The notes under the pieces were generated by a model. The model was not told where the DNA came from, searched no databases, and saw only the letters and a list, made by a program, of their open reading frames with translations. This document shows positions 44,165-52,965 of a DNA stretch of 64,000 nt, in pieces. Position 1 is the first letter of the stretch. Each line of letters starts with the position of its first letter. This stretch comes from Actinoplanes xinjiangensis (GTDB lineage: Bacteria > Actinomycetota > Actinomycetes > Mycobacteriales > Micromonosporaceae). Both the position numbers and the translations under genes were made by a program. The stretch lies in NCBI RefSeq assembly GCF_003148685.1, contig NZ_QGGR01000003.1:434001-498000 (forward strand). Direction: 5' to 3'.

Positions 44165-45541
44165 TCACTTGCGGAACTGGATCCAGTTGACGTTCACGAA
44201 GTCGGCCGGCTGGCCGCTGGTGAAGGTCAGGTAGACGGTGTGGGATCCGGTCACGTTCGACACGTTGGCCGGGATCGAGGTCCAGTTCTGCCATCCGCCG
44301 GTATTGGCGAGGGCGAAGCTCCCGATCGGGGCGTTGCCGCGGCTGTCCAGGCGCACCTCGATCAGGCCACTCACCGCGGAGCCCGCACCGGAGGCCACCC
44401 GGCCCACGAAGTCCTTCACCCCGCCGGTGCCGAAGTTGACGTTGTTGAACTGCAACCAGTCACCGTTCGCGATGTGACTGACGTTCTGCCCGCCCTCCGA
44501 GGAGGTCTCGAGCTGCACCCCGGCGGAGGCGTTGTACGACTCGGCCTCGATCCGGGAGTACGCGTCCCGGCTGCCGGACGGCGGCGGGGTGGTGGTCGGG
44601 GGCGTGGTCGGCGTGGTGCCACCGCCGGACTGGTACACGGCCACATAGTCGACCACCATCGGCACGCCGGACTGGGTGGCCGCGGTCGGTCCGCCACCGA
44701 ACGCCGCCGGGAACCCGCCGCCGATCGCCACGTTGAGGATCATGAAGAACCCGTGGTGCAGGGCGTTGTTCCAGGTGGTGGCGTCGACCGCGTTCGAGGT
44801 GAGGGTGAAGTAGTTGTTCCCGTCCAGATAGAAGCGCAGCTGCTCCGGCGAGACGCTCCGGTCGTACTCCGTGGCGTACGTGTGGAAGCTGCCGAGACAG
44901 CCGCTGCAGGCCCGCTCGCCGCTGGTCAGGCCGGTGGTCTCGTTGCACGGGCCGCCGGGGTTGGTGCCGCAGTGCAGGGCGGAGAAGACGCTGGACCGGC
45001 CGTTGATGTTCTCCAGGATGTCGATCTCGCCGATGCTCGGCCAGTTGGTCGCACCGACCGGGCGGGCCGCGGCGCCGAGCGCCCAGAACGCCGGCCAGTA
45101 CCCGGCGGCGGCCGCGCCGGTGACGTTGGGCTGCTGGATGCGGGCCTCCATGCGCATCTTCCCGCCGGCCGGCGCGGCGAAGTCGGTGCGCTGGGTCTCG
45201 ACCCGGCCGGAGGTCCAGCGGCCGGCGGAGTCCCGGATCGGCTTGATCACCAGGTTGCCGCCGCCGTCCTGGTAGACGTTGGCCGTCGAGTCGGTCATCG
45301 TCTCGATCTCACCGGTGCCCCAGTTGGCGGCACCGCCGGGATATCCGGTGCCGGTGGAGTAGAGCCAGTGGGACCGGTTGAGGCCGGTGCCCGCGGCACC
45401 GGTGAAGTCGTCGCTGAAGACCAGCGTCATGCCGGCGGGCGCGGCGGGGACCGCGGCGTCGGCGCTGGCCACGAAGGTCACCGAGGCGCCGACGGCGAGC
45501 ATCGCCGTGGCTGTGGCCAGCAGTTTCCGGGGGATTCTCAT
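44165..45541 (-). CDS. Secreted GH16 beta-glucanase with C-terminal CBM6
   Basis: A 458-residue secreted enzyme: signal peptide 1-30, GH16 catalytic domain about 35-300 with the ExDxxE motif GEIDILE (E172, D174, E177), a Thr/Pro linker about 305-325 and a CBM6 domain about 330-458 (EAESYNASAGVQLETSSEGG starts it, ending VNWIQFRK). The region around WPAFWALG suggests a beta-1,3-glucanase (laminarinase). ATG 45541. A GAGAGCGCTCTC palindrome upstream suggests LacI-type sugar control. Confidence 0.93.
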   Translation of the reverse strand: MRIPRKLLATATAMLAVGASVTFVASADAAVPAAPAGMTLVFSDDFTGAAGTGLNRSHWLYSTGTGYPGGAANWGTGEIETMTDSTANVYQDGGGNLVIKPIRDSAGRWTSGRVETQRTDFAAPAGGKMRMEARIQQPNVTGAAAAGYWPAFWALGAAARPVGATNWPSIGEIDILENINGRSSVFSALHCGTNPGGPCNETTGLTSGERACSGCLGSFHTYATEYDRSVSPEQLRFYLDGNNYFTLTSNAVDATTWNNALHHGFFMILNVAIGGGFPAAFGGGPTAATQSGVPMVVDYVAVYQSGGGTTPTTPPTTTPPPSGSRDAYSRIEAESYNASAGVQLETSSEGGQNVSHIANGDWLQFNNVNFGTGGVKDFVGRVASGAGSAVSGLIEVRLDSRGNAPIGSFALANTGGWQNWTSIPANVSNVTGSHTVYLTFTSGQPADFVNVNWIQFRK

Positions 45542-45569
45542 GGGGGACGCGCCTTTCCTGGGGAGCTGA

Positions 45570-45581
45570 GAGAGCGCTCTC
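45570..45581. promoter_or_regulatory. LacI-type operator upstream of the GH16 gene
   Basis: Perfect 12-bp palindrome GAGAGCGCTCTC with the central AGCGCT typical of LacI-family sites such as that of CebR. It lies 29 bases before the GH16 start codon. No LacI regulator gene is in the window. Confidence 0.7.
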
Positions 45582-45667
45582 AGAGATTGCACGCTTGTTT
45601 CCAGGGCTTGTCAATATGGAAGTACGCCTATCGTTTCCGAGGAGATCAGCCCGGGTAATGCGCTCGC

Positions 45668-46828
45668 ATGGATACGGCGATCTCTCCCGAACTCGCCACG
45701 AAAGCCGAGCGTGACGACCTTCTCACCCTCGGCGTCGAGGAGGAGTATCTGCTGGTCGACGCGGTCGAGCCACGAGCCGCCGAGGCGGTGGACGCGGTCT
45801 TCGCCGAGGTACCCGGCGAGCTGCGGGACGGGGTGCAGCACGAGTACTACCGCACCCAGATCGAGGTGGCCAGCCCGCCACAGCTCGAACTGGACGAACT
45901 CGCCGCGGCACTGCTCCGGTTGCGCTCCGGCGTCGCGGCCGCCGCCGAGCGGGCCGGCGTCCGGCTCGTCGCGGTCGGCACCGCACCGGCCACCGGCCAG
46001 AACGCACGCATCGTCGACAACGAGCGGTATCACCGGATGCGGCAGCGCTTCGGCGACCTCTCCCCCGGCCAGGGCATGTGCGGCACCCACGTGCACGTGA
46101 GCATCCCCGACCCGGAGACCGGCGTGCGGGTGCTCAACCACCTGCGCCCGTGGCTGCCGGTGCTCCAGGCGGCCACCGCCAACTCACCGCTGTTCGGCGG
46201 GCGCGACACCGGATACGCCAGCTGGCGCTCGATGATGTGGGAGCGCTGGCCCACCGTCGGCCCGACGCCGTACCTGCGGTCGCACGAGCACTATCTGACG
46301 CTCATCGGCGACCTCGAGGCGAGCGGCGCGATGCTCGACGCGGGGATGCTGTACTGGTACGCCCGGCTCTCGGCGACCTATCCGACCGTGGAGATCAGGA
46401 TGGGCGACGTGATGCCCACCGCCGACGACGCGGTGCTGCTCGCCGCGCTGGCCCGGGCGCTGGTCGGCACGCTGCTGCACGAGGTGCGGGCCGGCATCGA
46501 GGCGCCGGACGTCGAACACCCGCTGCTGATGGCGGCGCACTGGCGGGCCGCGCACGACGGCCTGGAGGGCCTGAACATCGACATGGCGACCCGTGAGCCG
46601 CGCCCGGCGTGGCGGCTGCTGCGCCAACTGTTCGACTACGTGCGCCCGGAGCTGGAACGGCACGGCGACCTGGCCACGGTGACCGCCCTGATGGGACGCC
46701 TGCACGAGCACGGGACCGGCGCGGCCCGACAGCGGGCGATGCTGGCGAGCGGGGCGTCGGTCGGTGACGTGGTGGACGAACTCGCCCGGGCCACCCGGGG
46801 CGAGCCGGGGAATCCACCCATCGACTGA
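45668..46828 (+). CDS. Carboxylate-amine ligase of the YbdK / glutamate-cysteine ligase 2 family
   Basis: A 386-residue GCS2-family protein. It opens with TLGVEEEYLLVD, a metal/ATP-binding signature, and has CGTHVHVSI, WPTVGPTPYL and TVEIRMGDVMPT. The family forms gamma-glutamyl or related amide bonds with ATP; E. coli YbdK has weak glutamate-cysteine ligase activity. In actinomycetes related enzymes can feed ergothioneine or other thiols, but no partner gene is adjacent, so the product is open. ATG 45668 is 126 bases from the divergent GH16 start. Confidence 0.87.
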   Translation: MDTAISPELATKAERDDLLTLGVEEEYLLVDAVEPRAAEAVDAVFAEVPGELRDGVQHEYYRTQIEVASPPQLELDELAAALLRLRSGVAAAAERAGVRLVAVGTAPATGQNARIVDNERYHRMRQRFGDLSPGQGMCGTHVHVSIPDPETGVRVLNHLRPWLPVLQAATANSPLFGGRDTGYASWRSMMWERWPTVGPTPYLRSHEHYLTLIGDLEASGAMLDAGMLYWYARLSATYPTVEIRMGDVMPTADDAVLLAALARALVGTLLHEVRAGIEAPDVEHPLLMAAHWRAAHDGLEGLNIDMATREPRPAWRLLRQLFDYVRPELERHGDLATVTALMGRLHEHGTGAARQRAMLASGASVGDVVDELARATRGEPGNPPID

Positions 46829-46997
46829 CAAGGTCCTTCTGTCCTTTATGGGTACTTGATCACGCTCATTGGGATATGACGCTCACAGATTGCACCCTCC
46901 GGCATCACCTCGGGTGAACAGCGCATATGTCGCTGCGTGAGCAGACAGTGACCGATTCGGTATCGCGCTGGATCATGCGGCACGGTAGGCATGACGA

Positions 46998-48356
46998 ATG
47001 TCGTCGCACGCTTCCCTCCCACCTGCGCCGACGTCCCGTGCAGACAGCCCGGCGACCGGCCGGCACCGGGCTCCGGCCGGGGCGACACCCGCACAGCCTG
47101 TGGTGTCCCGGCTGACCAACCTGCGCGCCGCGATCGTCACCGCCTCCGGAGCGACCGTTCCGGCTCCCCGGTCCGCTCGGCACCGCGCCGGGTCGTACGA
47201 CTCCTACGGGGCCACCGCCCGCCGCGCGCAGGCCCGTACCGCCCGGCACTCGCCACCGCCGGGGTCCGAAAAGGACCGTACTTCCGGCGGCGCGCACCGC
47301 GCGCCCTCGACGATGCCGGTCGAGACCTGGGTCCGGGCGGCGAAGAACCGGCCGCAGGTGCTGCTCGGCACCCTGGTCGCCGCCGGCCTGCTGCTCACCG
47401 CCGTGCCGACCATCCCGCAGGAGGACGGTGGCACCACCTCGGTGATGACCGCGGCCGCCGAGGCGGTCGGCGTGATCGAGAAGACCGAGCGCAAGAAGCC
47501 CGCACCGGACCGCGAGCCGGCCGTCATCGCCGGCGCCCCGGCTGCCACCCGGACGGCCGAGCCCGAGCCGTCGACTCCACCGGCCACCCCCGCCGTGAAG
47601 CCCACCGAGGACGCTCCGCCGCAGATCGTGGTGCCGGCCGGGGACGGGCCCTTCAACTCGTTGCGTACCACCGGTTCCCGCGTGGTGATGCTCAGCTTCG
47701 ACGACGGCCCCGACCCGGTGCAGACGCCCAAGATCCTCGCGCTGCTCGACAAGTACCAGGTGAAGGCGGTGTTCTGCCTGGTCGGCACGCAGGCCCGGCG
47801 GCACCCGGACCTGGTCCGGCAGATCGCCGAGGGCGGGCATGTGCTGTGCAACCACACCTGGAGCCACGATCTGAAGATCGGTGGCAAGAGGACCAACCAG
47901 ATCAAGGCTGATCTGGATCGGACGAACGCGGCGATCCGGGCGGCGGTTCCGGGCGTCGAGATCCCGTACTTCCGGGCGCCCGGCGGCAACTTCACCGACC
48001 GGTTGGTGAAGACGGCGTACGTCGACGGCATGACCTCCCTCTACTGGGAGGTCGACCCGCGCGACTGGGAGCACCCGGAGGGCGAGACCTCCGAGCAGCA
48101 CGTGAAACGGATCATCGAGCAGGTCCGGAAAGAGACCCGGCCCGGCGCGATCGTGCTGTCCCACGACTTCAACCAGCCGGACACCACGGCGGCGTACGAG
48201 CAGTTGCTGCCCTGGCTGGTGGAGAACTTCGAGGTCGGCGTCCCCGGAGCCGAGACCCCGGAGCCCGCGCCGTCGTCGTCCGCCCCCGAGCCGGCCCCGT
48301 CGGTCACCCCGTCCGGGGCACCGTCCGCCGCACCGAGCGACGCCGCGGCGGCGTGA
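46998..48356 (+). CDS. Membrane-anchored polysaccharide deacetylase (NodB type)
   Basis: A 452-residue protein: a disordered cytoplasmic N-terminus (1-115), one membrane helix at about 120-136, a Pro/Ala-rich stalk and a NodB domain about 225-410. Catalytic motifs are LSFDDGPD (D235, D236), HTWSH (H286, H290) and FRAPGG, with the later VLSHDFN. The family removes N-acetyl or O-acetyl groups from peptidoglycan or chitin-like polymers. The C-terminal tail is Ser/Pro/Ala-rich. The 3' end overlaps the convergent DNA-glycosylase gene by 53 bp. Confidence 0.9.
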   Translation: MSSHASLPPAPTSRADSPATGRHRAPAGATPAQPVVSRLTNLRAAIVTASGATVPAPRSARHRAGSYDSYGATARRAQARTARHSPPPGSEKDRTSGGAHRAPSTMPVETWVRAAKNRPQVLLGTLVAAGLLLTAVPTIPQEDGGTTSVMTAAAEAVGVIEKTERKKPAPDREPAVIAGAPAATRTAEPEPSTPPATPAVKPTEDAPPQIVVPAGDGPFNSLRTTGSRVVMLSFDDGPDPVQTPKILALLDKYQVKAVFCLVGTQARRHPDLVRQIAEGGHVLCNHTWSHDLKIGGKRTNQIKADLDRTNAAIRAAVPGVEIPYFRAPGGNFTDRLVKTAYVDGMTSLYWEVDPRDWEHPEGETSEQHVKRIIEQVRKETRPGAIVLSHDFNQPDTTAAYEQLLPWLVENFEVGVPGAETPEPAPSSSAPEPAPSVTPSGAPSAAPSDAAAA

Positions 48357-49164
48357 CCGGCGGCTGACACGACGGGCACCAGTAGAGGTTGCGGCCGGCC
48401 AGCTCGTCCCGCGCGATCGGGGTGCCACAGATCAGGCAGGGCTGGCCGGGACGGCGATAGACATACACCTCGCCGCCGTGCCGGTCGACCCGCGGTGCCC
48501 GCCGCATCGCCTCCGGCGTGTGCTGCGTGTGCACGGTGTCGATCCGGCCGCGCAGCACGCCCTCCTTCATCAGCGCCCGCAGATCGTCCCAGATCGCCGC
48601 CCAGCGGTCGGCGTCGATCGCGACACCCGGCGTCTCCGGGGACAGCCCGGCCCGGAACAGCGTCTCGTTGGCGTAGATCAGGCCACAACCGGCCACGATG
48701 GACTGGTCCATGAGCAGGGCGAACAAGGGCTTGGTGCTGGCCCGGACGCGGGCGAACGCGGCGGACGGGTCGGCGTCGTCACGCAACGGGTCGGCCCCCA
48801 GCCGGGACCGCAGCAGGTCCACCGCGCCCGGGTCGAGGACCTCGCAGGCGGTCGGGCCGCGCAGCTCCAGCCAGTGACCGGAACCGGTCAGAACCATCCG
48901 GATCTGACCGACCGGGGCCGGGGCGGGCAGCTCCCCGTCGGCGAACTTCCCGTAGAGGCCGAGGTGTACGTGCAGGGTCTGCTCGCCCTCGTAGTGGTGC
49001 AGCAGATGCTTTCCGTACGCCTCGGTGTCGAGCAGCCGGCGTCCGTCGATCAGCGCGGCGCCCGCGGTGAAGCGGCCCTGCGGGCTGCCCGCGGTGACCG
49101 GATGCCCGGCGAAGAGTTCGCGATGGCGGATCGCGAGGCGGTGAATGGTATGTCCCTCCGGCAC
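48304..49164 (-). CDS. Endonuclease VIII-like DNA glycosylase (Nei2 type)
   Basis: A 286-residue Fpg/Nei-family base-excision enzyme. After removal of the initiator residue, Pro2-Glu3 (PEGHTIHRLA) form the active site; the H2TH region is KPLFALLMDQSIVAGCGLIYANE and a CxxC...CxxC zinc finger (CLICG, CPSC) closes the protein. PEGHTIH is the pattern of Nei rather than Fpg (PELPEV). It removes oxidised pyrimidines. GTG 49164 is required by the need for P2-E3; longer open frames to 49428 would bury the active-site proline. Confidence 0.93.
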   Translation of the reverse strand: MPEGHTIHRLAIRHRELFAGHPVTAGSPQGRFTAGAALIDGRRLLDTEAYGKHLLHHYEGEQTLHVHLGLYGKFADGELPAPAPVGQIRMVLTGSGHWLELRGPTACEVLDPGAVDLLRSRLGADPLRDDADPSAAFARVRASTKPLFALLMDQSIVAGCGLIYANETLFRAGLSPETPGVAIDADRWAAIWDDLRALMKEGVLRGRIDTVHTQHTPEAMRRAPRVDRHGGEVYVYRRPGQPCLICGTPIARDELAGRNLYWCPSCQPPVTPPRRRSVRRTVPRTG

Positions 49165-49255
49165 GCACCAAAGGTAGCCGGGCATTATGCCGTCAGCGGA
49201 TTCGCCCTGAGGCGAATCGCTGGGATCCACGGCCCGGCTGGGAGAAAGTGTCTGC

Positions 49256-49861
49256 ATGAGCATTGAGACGACCATGCGTGGTGGCGGCGCGACCTTCGAC
49301 GACCAGGTCTTCGAGAGACTGCTCCGGGAGCGGATCATCTTCCTCGGCAGTGAGGTCAACGACGAGGTGACCAACCGCATCTGTGCGCAGATGCTCCTGC
49401 TCGCCTCCGAGGACTCGGAGCGCGACATCGCGCTCTACATCAACTCACCGGGTGGCTCGATCAGCGCCGGCATGGCGGTGTACGACACCATGCAGTACAT
49501 CAAGAACGACGTGGCCACCATCGCGATGGGCATGGCCGCCTCGATGGGCCAGTTCCTGCTCTGCGCCGGCACCCCCGGTAAGCGGTACGCGCTGCCGCAC
49601 GCCCGGGTGATGATGCACCAGCTCTCCGGCGGCATCGGCGGCACCGCGGCGGACATCGCCATCCAGGCCGAGAGCATGCTGCACATCAAGCGGGTGATGA
49701 ACGAGCGGATCGCCTTCCACTCCGGCCACACGCCGGAGGAGATCGAGCGCGACTCCGACCGGGACCGCTGGTTCACCGCCCAGCAGGCCAAGGACTACGG
49801 CCTCGTCGACCACGTGATCAGCAGGGCCACCGACGTGAACGCGGTGTCCTCCCTGGTCTGA
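49256..49861 (+). CDS. clpP: ATP-dependent Clp protease proteolytic subunit
   Basis: A 201-residue serine peptidase with the catalytic Ser in GMAASMGQ (S96), His in MMHQ (H121) and the [10 protein letters not shown] aspartate region. A GGAGAAAG ribosome site precedes ATG 49256. No clpX, second clpP or trigger factor adjoins it, so this is likely an extra (third or later) ClpP paralogue; actinomycetes usually carry a clpP1P2-clpX cluster elsewhere. A terminator follows. Confidence 0.96.
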   Translation: MSIETTMRGGGATFDDQVFERLLRERIIFLGSEVNDEVTNRICAQMLLLASEDSERDIALYINSPGGSISAGMAVYDTMQYIKNDVATIAMGMAASMGQFLLCAGTPGKRYALPHARVMMHQLSGGIGGTAADIAIQAESMLHIKRVMNERIAFHSGHTPEEIERDSDRDRWFTAQQAKDYGLVDHVISRATDVNAVSSLV

Positions 49862-49872
49862 CCCGGTTTCGG

Positions 49873-49904
49873 CGAAGGGCACGTCCTGGAGGGCGTGCCC
49901 TTCG
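49873..49904 (+). terminator. Terminator of clpP
   Basis: Eleven-base arms CGAAGGGCACG (49873-49883) and its complement (49894-49904) around a 10-base loop, 12 bases after the clpP stop, followed by TGTCGTTTG. Confidence 0.75.
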
Positions 49905-49963
49905 TGTCGTTTGCGGGCGGTAGGGGTATGTAGCCGTGTCACACCTGCCAAGGAGGTTCAGAC

Positions 49964-50548
49964 GTGAGGCTCCCCACCTTCCCCCGCCAGACGACCGTCG
50001 ACGACGCGAACACCGAGCGCACACCGGTGACGCCGCGACACGACGAACCCACCACCGCCACACTCGCGCCGGTCCGTTCGGACACCGTCGCTCCCCCGCC
50101 GGCCCGCCCGCAGACGTTCCCGCCGCGTACCGGGACCTCCCTCTCGGGGACCTCTCCCTCCGAGACCGAGCGGGCCCGCGCCGTCTCCGAGCCGGTCACC
50201 GTGCCGGTCACCACGCCCGCTCCGCGGGCCCGGGCCAGCCTCGTCGCGACCCTCGGCCTCGTCCTGGCCGTTGCCGGCGCGCTGCTGGTGCTGTCCGGAC
50301 CCCTTCTGGGGTACGGCGTGGGCGTGTCCGCGGTGGCGCTGGTCCTCTCGCTCGCCGGTATCTTCGCGACCCGCAAGCGGCACGTGGCCGGCAAGACCGG
50401 CGCACTGATCGGTGTGGTCCTCTCGCTCGCCGCCGTCGTGATCGGCGTGCTCGCGCTGGCCGGCCAGCTGTGGTGGCTCGGCACCGACACGCAGACCGTC
50501 ACGGAACTGCGGACGTGGCTTGACACACAGTTTGAAACCCGGATTTGA
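49964..50548 (+). CDS. Membrane protein with disordered N-terminus (DUF4190-like)
   Basis: A 194-residue protein. The first 90 residues are Thr/Pro-rich and likely disordered in the cytoplasm. Three hydrophobic helices follow (LVATLGLVLAVAGALLVLSG, VSAVALVLSLAGIFATRK, ALIGVVLSLAAVVIGVLALAG), the pattern of small DUF4190-type membrane proteins. GTG 49964 has a strong AAGGAGG. Function unknown. Confidence 0.75.
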   Translation: MRLPTFPRQTTVDDANTERTPVTPRHDEPTTATLAPVRSDTVAPPPARPQTFPPRTGTSLSGTSPSETERARAVSEPVTVPVTTPAPRARASLVATLGLVLAVAGALLVLSGPLLGYGVGVSAVALVLSLAGIFATRKRHVAGKTGALIGVVLSLAAVVIGVLALAGQLWWLGTDTQTVTELRTWLDTQFETRI

Positions 50549-50659
50549 CGGGTACCTGACATTCACCGCCGATGATGTGGCGGCGGACATTCTCTCGGAA
50601 CCGGGACGGCGAAGGCCGGCCCGCCCCGAATGCCTCCGGCGGTTCGCCGGAGATCGTTG

Positions 50660-50701
50660 AGGCCCCGGCAAGGGCGGCGGTTCGCCGTCCCGCCGGGGCC
50701 T
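50660..50701 (+). terminator. Terminator after the membrane-protein gene
   Basis: Ten-base arms AGGCCCCGGC (50660-50669) and its complement (50692-50701) with an inner GGGCGGCG/CGCCGTCC helix, followed by TTTGC. A smaller hairpin lies just upstream at 50634-50652. Confidence 0.7.
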
Positions 50702-50806
50702 TTGCAATGAATCGCCGTCGACCACCGTGATCACGCAACGATCCGCCGGTGTACGCATGGTTACTCCCTGGGGATCGTCGGTCACCCCCGCATACCGTTT
50801 TTCACC

Positions 50807-51604
50807 ATGAGCCTGAAGCGCCGCTACCTGATGTGCCGGCCCACCCATTTCGCCGTCACGTACCGGATCAATCCGTGGATGGACCCGACGGCGCCGTACG
50901 ACAACGCGCTGGCCGTCAGCCAGTGGGAGAACCTGCGGCAGACGTTCCTCGGGCTCGGCCACACCGTCGAGCTGATCGATCCGCTGCCCGGCCTGCCCGA
51001 CATGGTCTTCGCCGCGAACGGTGGCACCGTCGTCGACGGACGGGTGCTGGGGGTGCAGTTCCGCGACGCCGAGCGGGCCGACGAGGCCCCGGCGTACGCC
51101 TCCTGGTTCCGGGAGCGCGGCTTCGAGGTCCGCGAGCCCAAGCACACCAACGAGGGCGAGGGCGACATCCTGCTCGCCGGTGACGTGCTGCTGGCCGGCA
51201 CCGGGTTCCGGACCGCCCACGCGTCGCACGCCGAGACCCAGGAGTTCCTCCAGCGTCCGGTGATCACCCTGCAACTCGTCGACCCGGCCTACTACCACCT
51301 GGACACCGCGCTCTGCGTGCTGGACGAGCGGACCGTCGCGTACCTGCCGGAGGCCTTCTCGCCGGGTTCGCAGGCCGTGCTCCGGCAGCTGTTCCCGAAT
51401 GCGATCATCGCCACGCCGGAGGACGCCGCCGTGCTCGGCCTGAACGCGGTCAGCGACGGGGAGACCGTCGTCCTGGCCGAGCAGGCCACCCACCTGGCCG
51501 GGGCGCTGCGCGCGGCCGGTTACCGGACCATCGGGGTCGACCTGTCCGAGCTGCGCAAGGCCGGCGGCGGACCCAAGTGCTGCACGCTGGAGGTACGGCC
51601 GTGA
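50807..51604 (+). CDS. Amidinotransferase-fold hydrolase (dimethylargininase/arginine-dihydrolase-like)
   Basis: A 265-residue guanidino-modifying enzyme. Catalytic His is in YYHLDTAL (H164) and the catalytic Cys in GGGPKCCTLE near the C-terminus (C258/C259). It is usually annotated as dimethylarginine dimethylaminohydrolase. The loop DMVFAANGG carries Asn71 where classic DDAH and arginine deiminase have acidic residues; the cyanobacterial arginine dihydrolase ArgZ also has an Asn there (from memory). With rocD downstream, conversion of arginine toward ornithine and then glutamate semialdehyde is an attractive reading. ATG 50807 (MSLKRRYLM). A weak ribosome site leaves the start slightly uncertain. 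Confidence 0.85.
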   Translation: MSLKRRYLMCRPTHFAVTYRINPWMDPTAPYDNALAVSQWENLRQTFLGLGHTVELIDPLPGLPDMVFAANGGTVVDGRVLGVQFRDAERADEAPAYASWFRERGFEVREPKHTNEGEGDILLAGDVLLAGTGFRTAHASHAETQEFLQRPVITLQLVDPAYYHLDTALCVLDERTVAYLPEAFSPGSQAVLRQLFPNAIIATPEDAAVLGLNAVSDGETVVLAEQATHLAGALRAAGYRTIGVDLSELRKAGGGPKCCTLEVRP

Positions 51605-51689
51605 TCGACTGCACCGAGTGGCACCTACCCGCACCCGCGGGAAACCTCGCGGACGAGGGCCGGGACAGCATGGCAGGAGGGCACAGCTC

Positions 51690-52904
51690 GTGACGACCGT
51701 GGAATTCCGTACGCCGGAGGCGCTCGCGGAGGCGGAGCGCTGGACCGCCCACAACTACCACCCGCTGCCGGTGGTCGTCGCCGAGGCCGAGGGCGCCTGG
51801 GTGACCGACGTCGACGGGGTGCGCTACCTGGACTTCCTGGCCGGATACTCGGCGCTCAACTTCGGGCACCGGCACCCCGGCCTGATCGCCGCCGCGCACG
51901 CCCAGCTCGACCGGGTCACCCTGACCAGCCGGGCGTTCGTGCACGACCAGTTCGGCGCCTTCTGCCGCGGGCTCGCCGCGTTGTGCGGCAAGGACATGGT
52001 GCTGCCGATGAACACCGGCGCCGAGGCCGTCGAGACCGCGATCAAGGTGGCCCGCAAGTGGGGCTACCGGGTCAAGGGCGTGGCCGCCGAGCAGGCCGAG
52101 ATCATCGTGGCGGCCGACAACTTCCACGGGCGCACCACCACCATCGTCAGCTTCTCCACCGATCCCGATGCGCGGGCCGACTTCGGGCCGTACACGCCCG
52201 GGTTCGTGGTGGTGCCGTACGGCGACCTGGCCGCGGTCCGGGACGCGATCACCCCGAACACGGTGGCCGTGCTGATGGAACCGATCCAGGGCGAGGCCGG
52301 GGTGCTGGTGCCGCCGGCCGGCTTCCTCGCCGGGCTCCGTGAGCTGTGCACCGAGACCGACGTGCTGATGATCGCCGACGAGATCCAGTCCGGCCTGGGG
52401 CGTACCGGGAAGACCTTCGCCATCGATCACGACGGCGTGGTGCCCGACATGTACGTGCTGGGCAAGGCCCTCGGTGGCGGCATCGTGCCGGTCTCCGCGG
52501 TCGCCGCCGACCGGGCGGTGCTCGGTGTGCTGCGGCCCGGTGAGCACGGCTCCACCTTCGGCGGCAACCCGCTGGCCTGCGCGGTCGGAACCGAGGTGGT
52601 CAAGCTGCTGGAGACCGGCGAGTTCCAGGAGCGCTCGGCCCGGCTCGGCGCCCGGTTGCACGCCGGACTGGAGGCGCTGATCGGTCAGGGCGTGATCGCG
52701 GTCCGCGGGCGGGGCCTCTGGGCCGGGGTGGACATCGACCCGGCGCTGATGACCGGCCGGCAGGCCTGCGAGCGGCTCGCCGAGCGTCGTGTGCTGGCCA
52801 AGGACACGCACGGCTCGACGATCCGGCTGGCGCCGCCGCTGGTCGTCACCGAGGAGGACCTGGACCACGCGCTGGCCCAGCTCGCGGCGGTCCTGCGGGG
52901 CTGA
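51690..52904 (+). CDS. rocD: Ornithine--oxo-acid transaminase
   Basis: A 404-residue class III PLP aminotransferase. Motifs: FLAGYSALNFGHRHP, NTGAEAVETAIK, IADEIQSGLGRTGK and the PLP lysine in LGKALGGG, with EHGSTFGGNPLA after it. It converts ornithine and 2-oxoglutarate to glutamate semialdehyde and glutamate. GTG 51690 has AGGAGG upstream; the frame extends to 51618 without homology. The preceding gene ends 85 bases earlier, so both are likely one arginine-catabolic unit. Confidence 0.95.
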   Translation: MTTVEFRTPEALAEAERWTAHNYHPLPVVVAEAEGAWVTDVDGVRYLDFLAGYSALNFGHRHPGLIAAAHAQLDRVTLTSRAFVHDQFGAFCRGLAALCGKDMVLPMNTGAEAVETAIKVARKWGYRVKGVAAEQAEIIVAADNFHGRTTTIVSFSTDPDARADFGPYTPGFVVVPYGDLAAVRDAITPNTVAVLMEPIQGEAGVLVPPAGFLAGLRELCTETDVLMIADEIQSGLGRTGKTFAIDHDGVVPDMYVLGKALGGGIVPVSAVAADRAVLGVLRPGEHGSTFGGNPLACAVGTEVVKLLETGEFQERSARLGARLHAGLEALIGQGVIAVRGRGLWAGVDIDPALMTGRQACERLAERRVLAKDTHGSTIRLAPPLVVTEEDLDHALAQLAAVLRG

Positions 52905-52915
52905 CCGGAATCGTG

Positions 52916-52946
52916 AAAGGGGCGCTGCCGACGGCAGCGCCCCTTT
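52916..52946. terminator. Terminator of rocD
   Basis: Fourteen-base perfect arms (52916-52929 and 52933-52946) around GAC, ending in CCCCTTTTC. The A-run on the left and T-run on the right make it usable in both directions, also for the convergent FHA gene. Confidence 0.88.
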
Positions 52947-52965
52947 TCTCGTCTGTTTGCGGCGG

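Noticed and set aside
46905..46917. TCACC/GGTGA palindrome before the deacetylase gene
   Set aside because: Five-base arms are too short to distinguish from chance.
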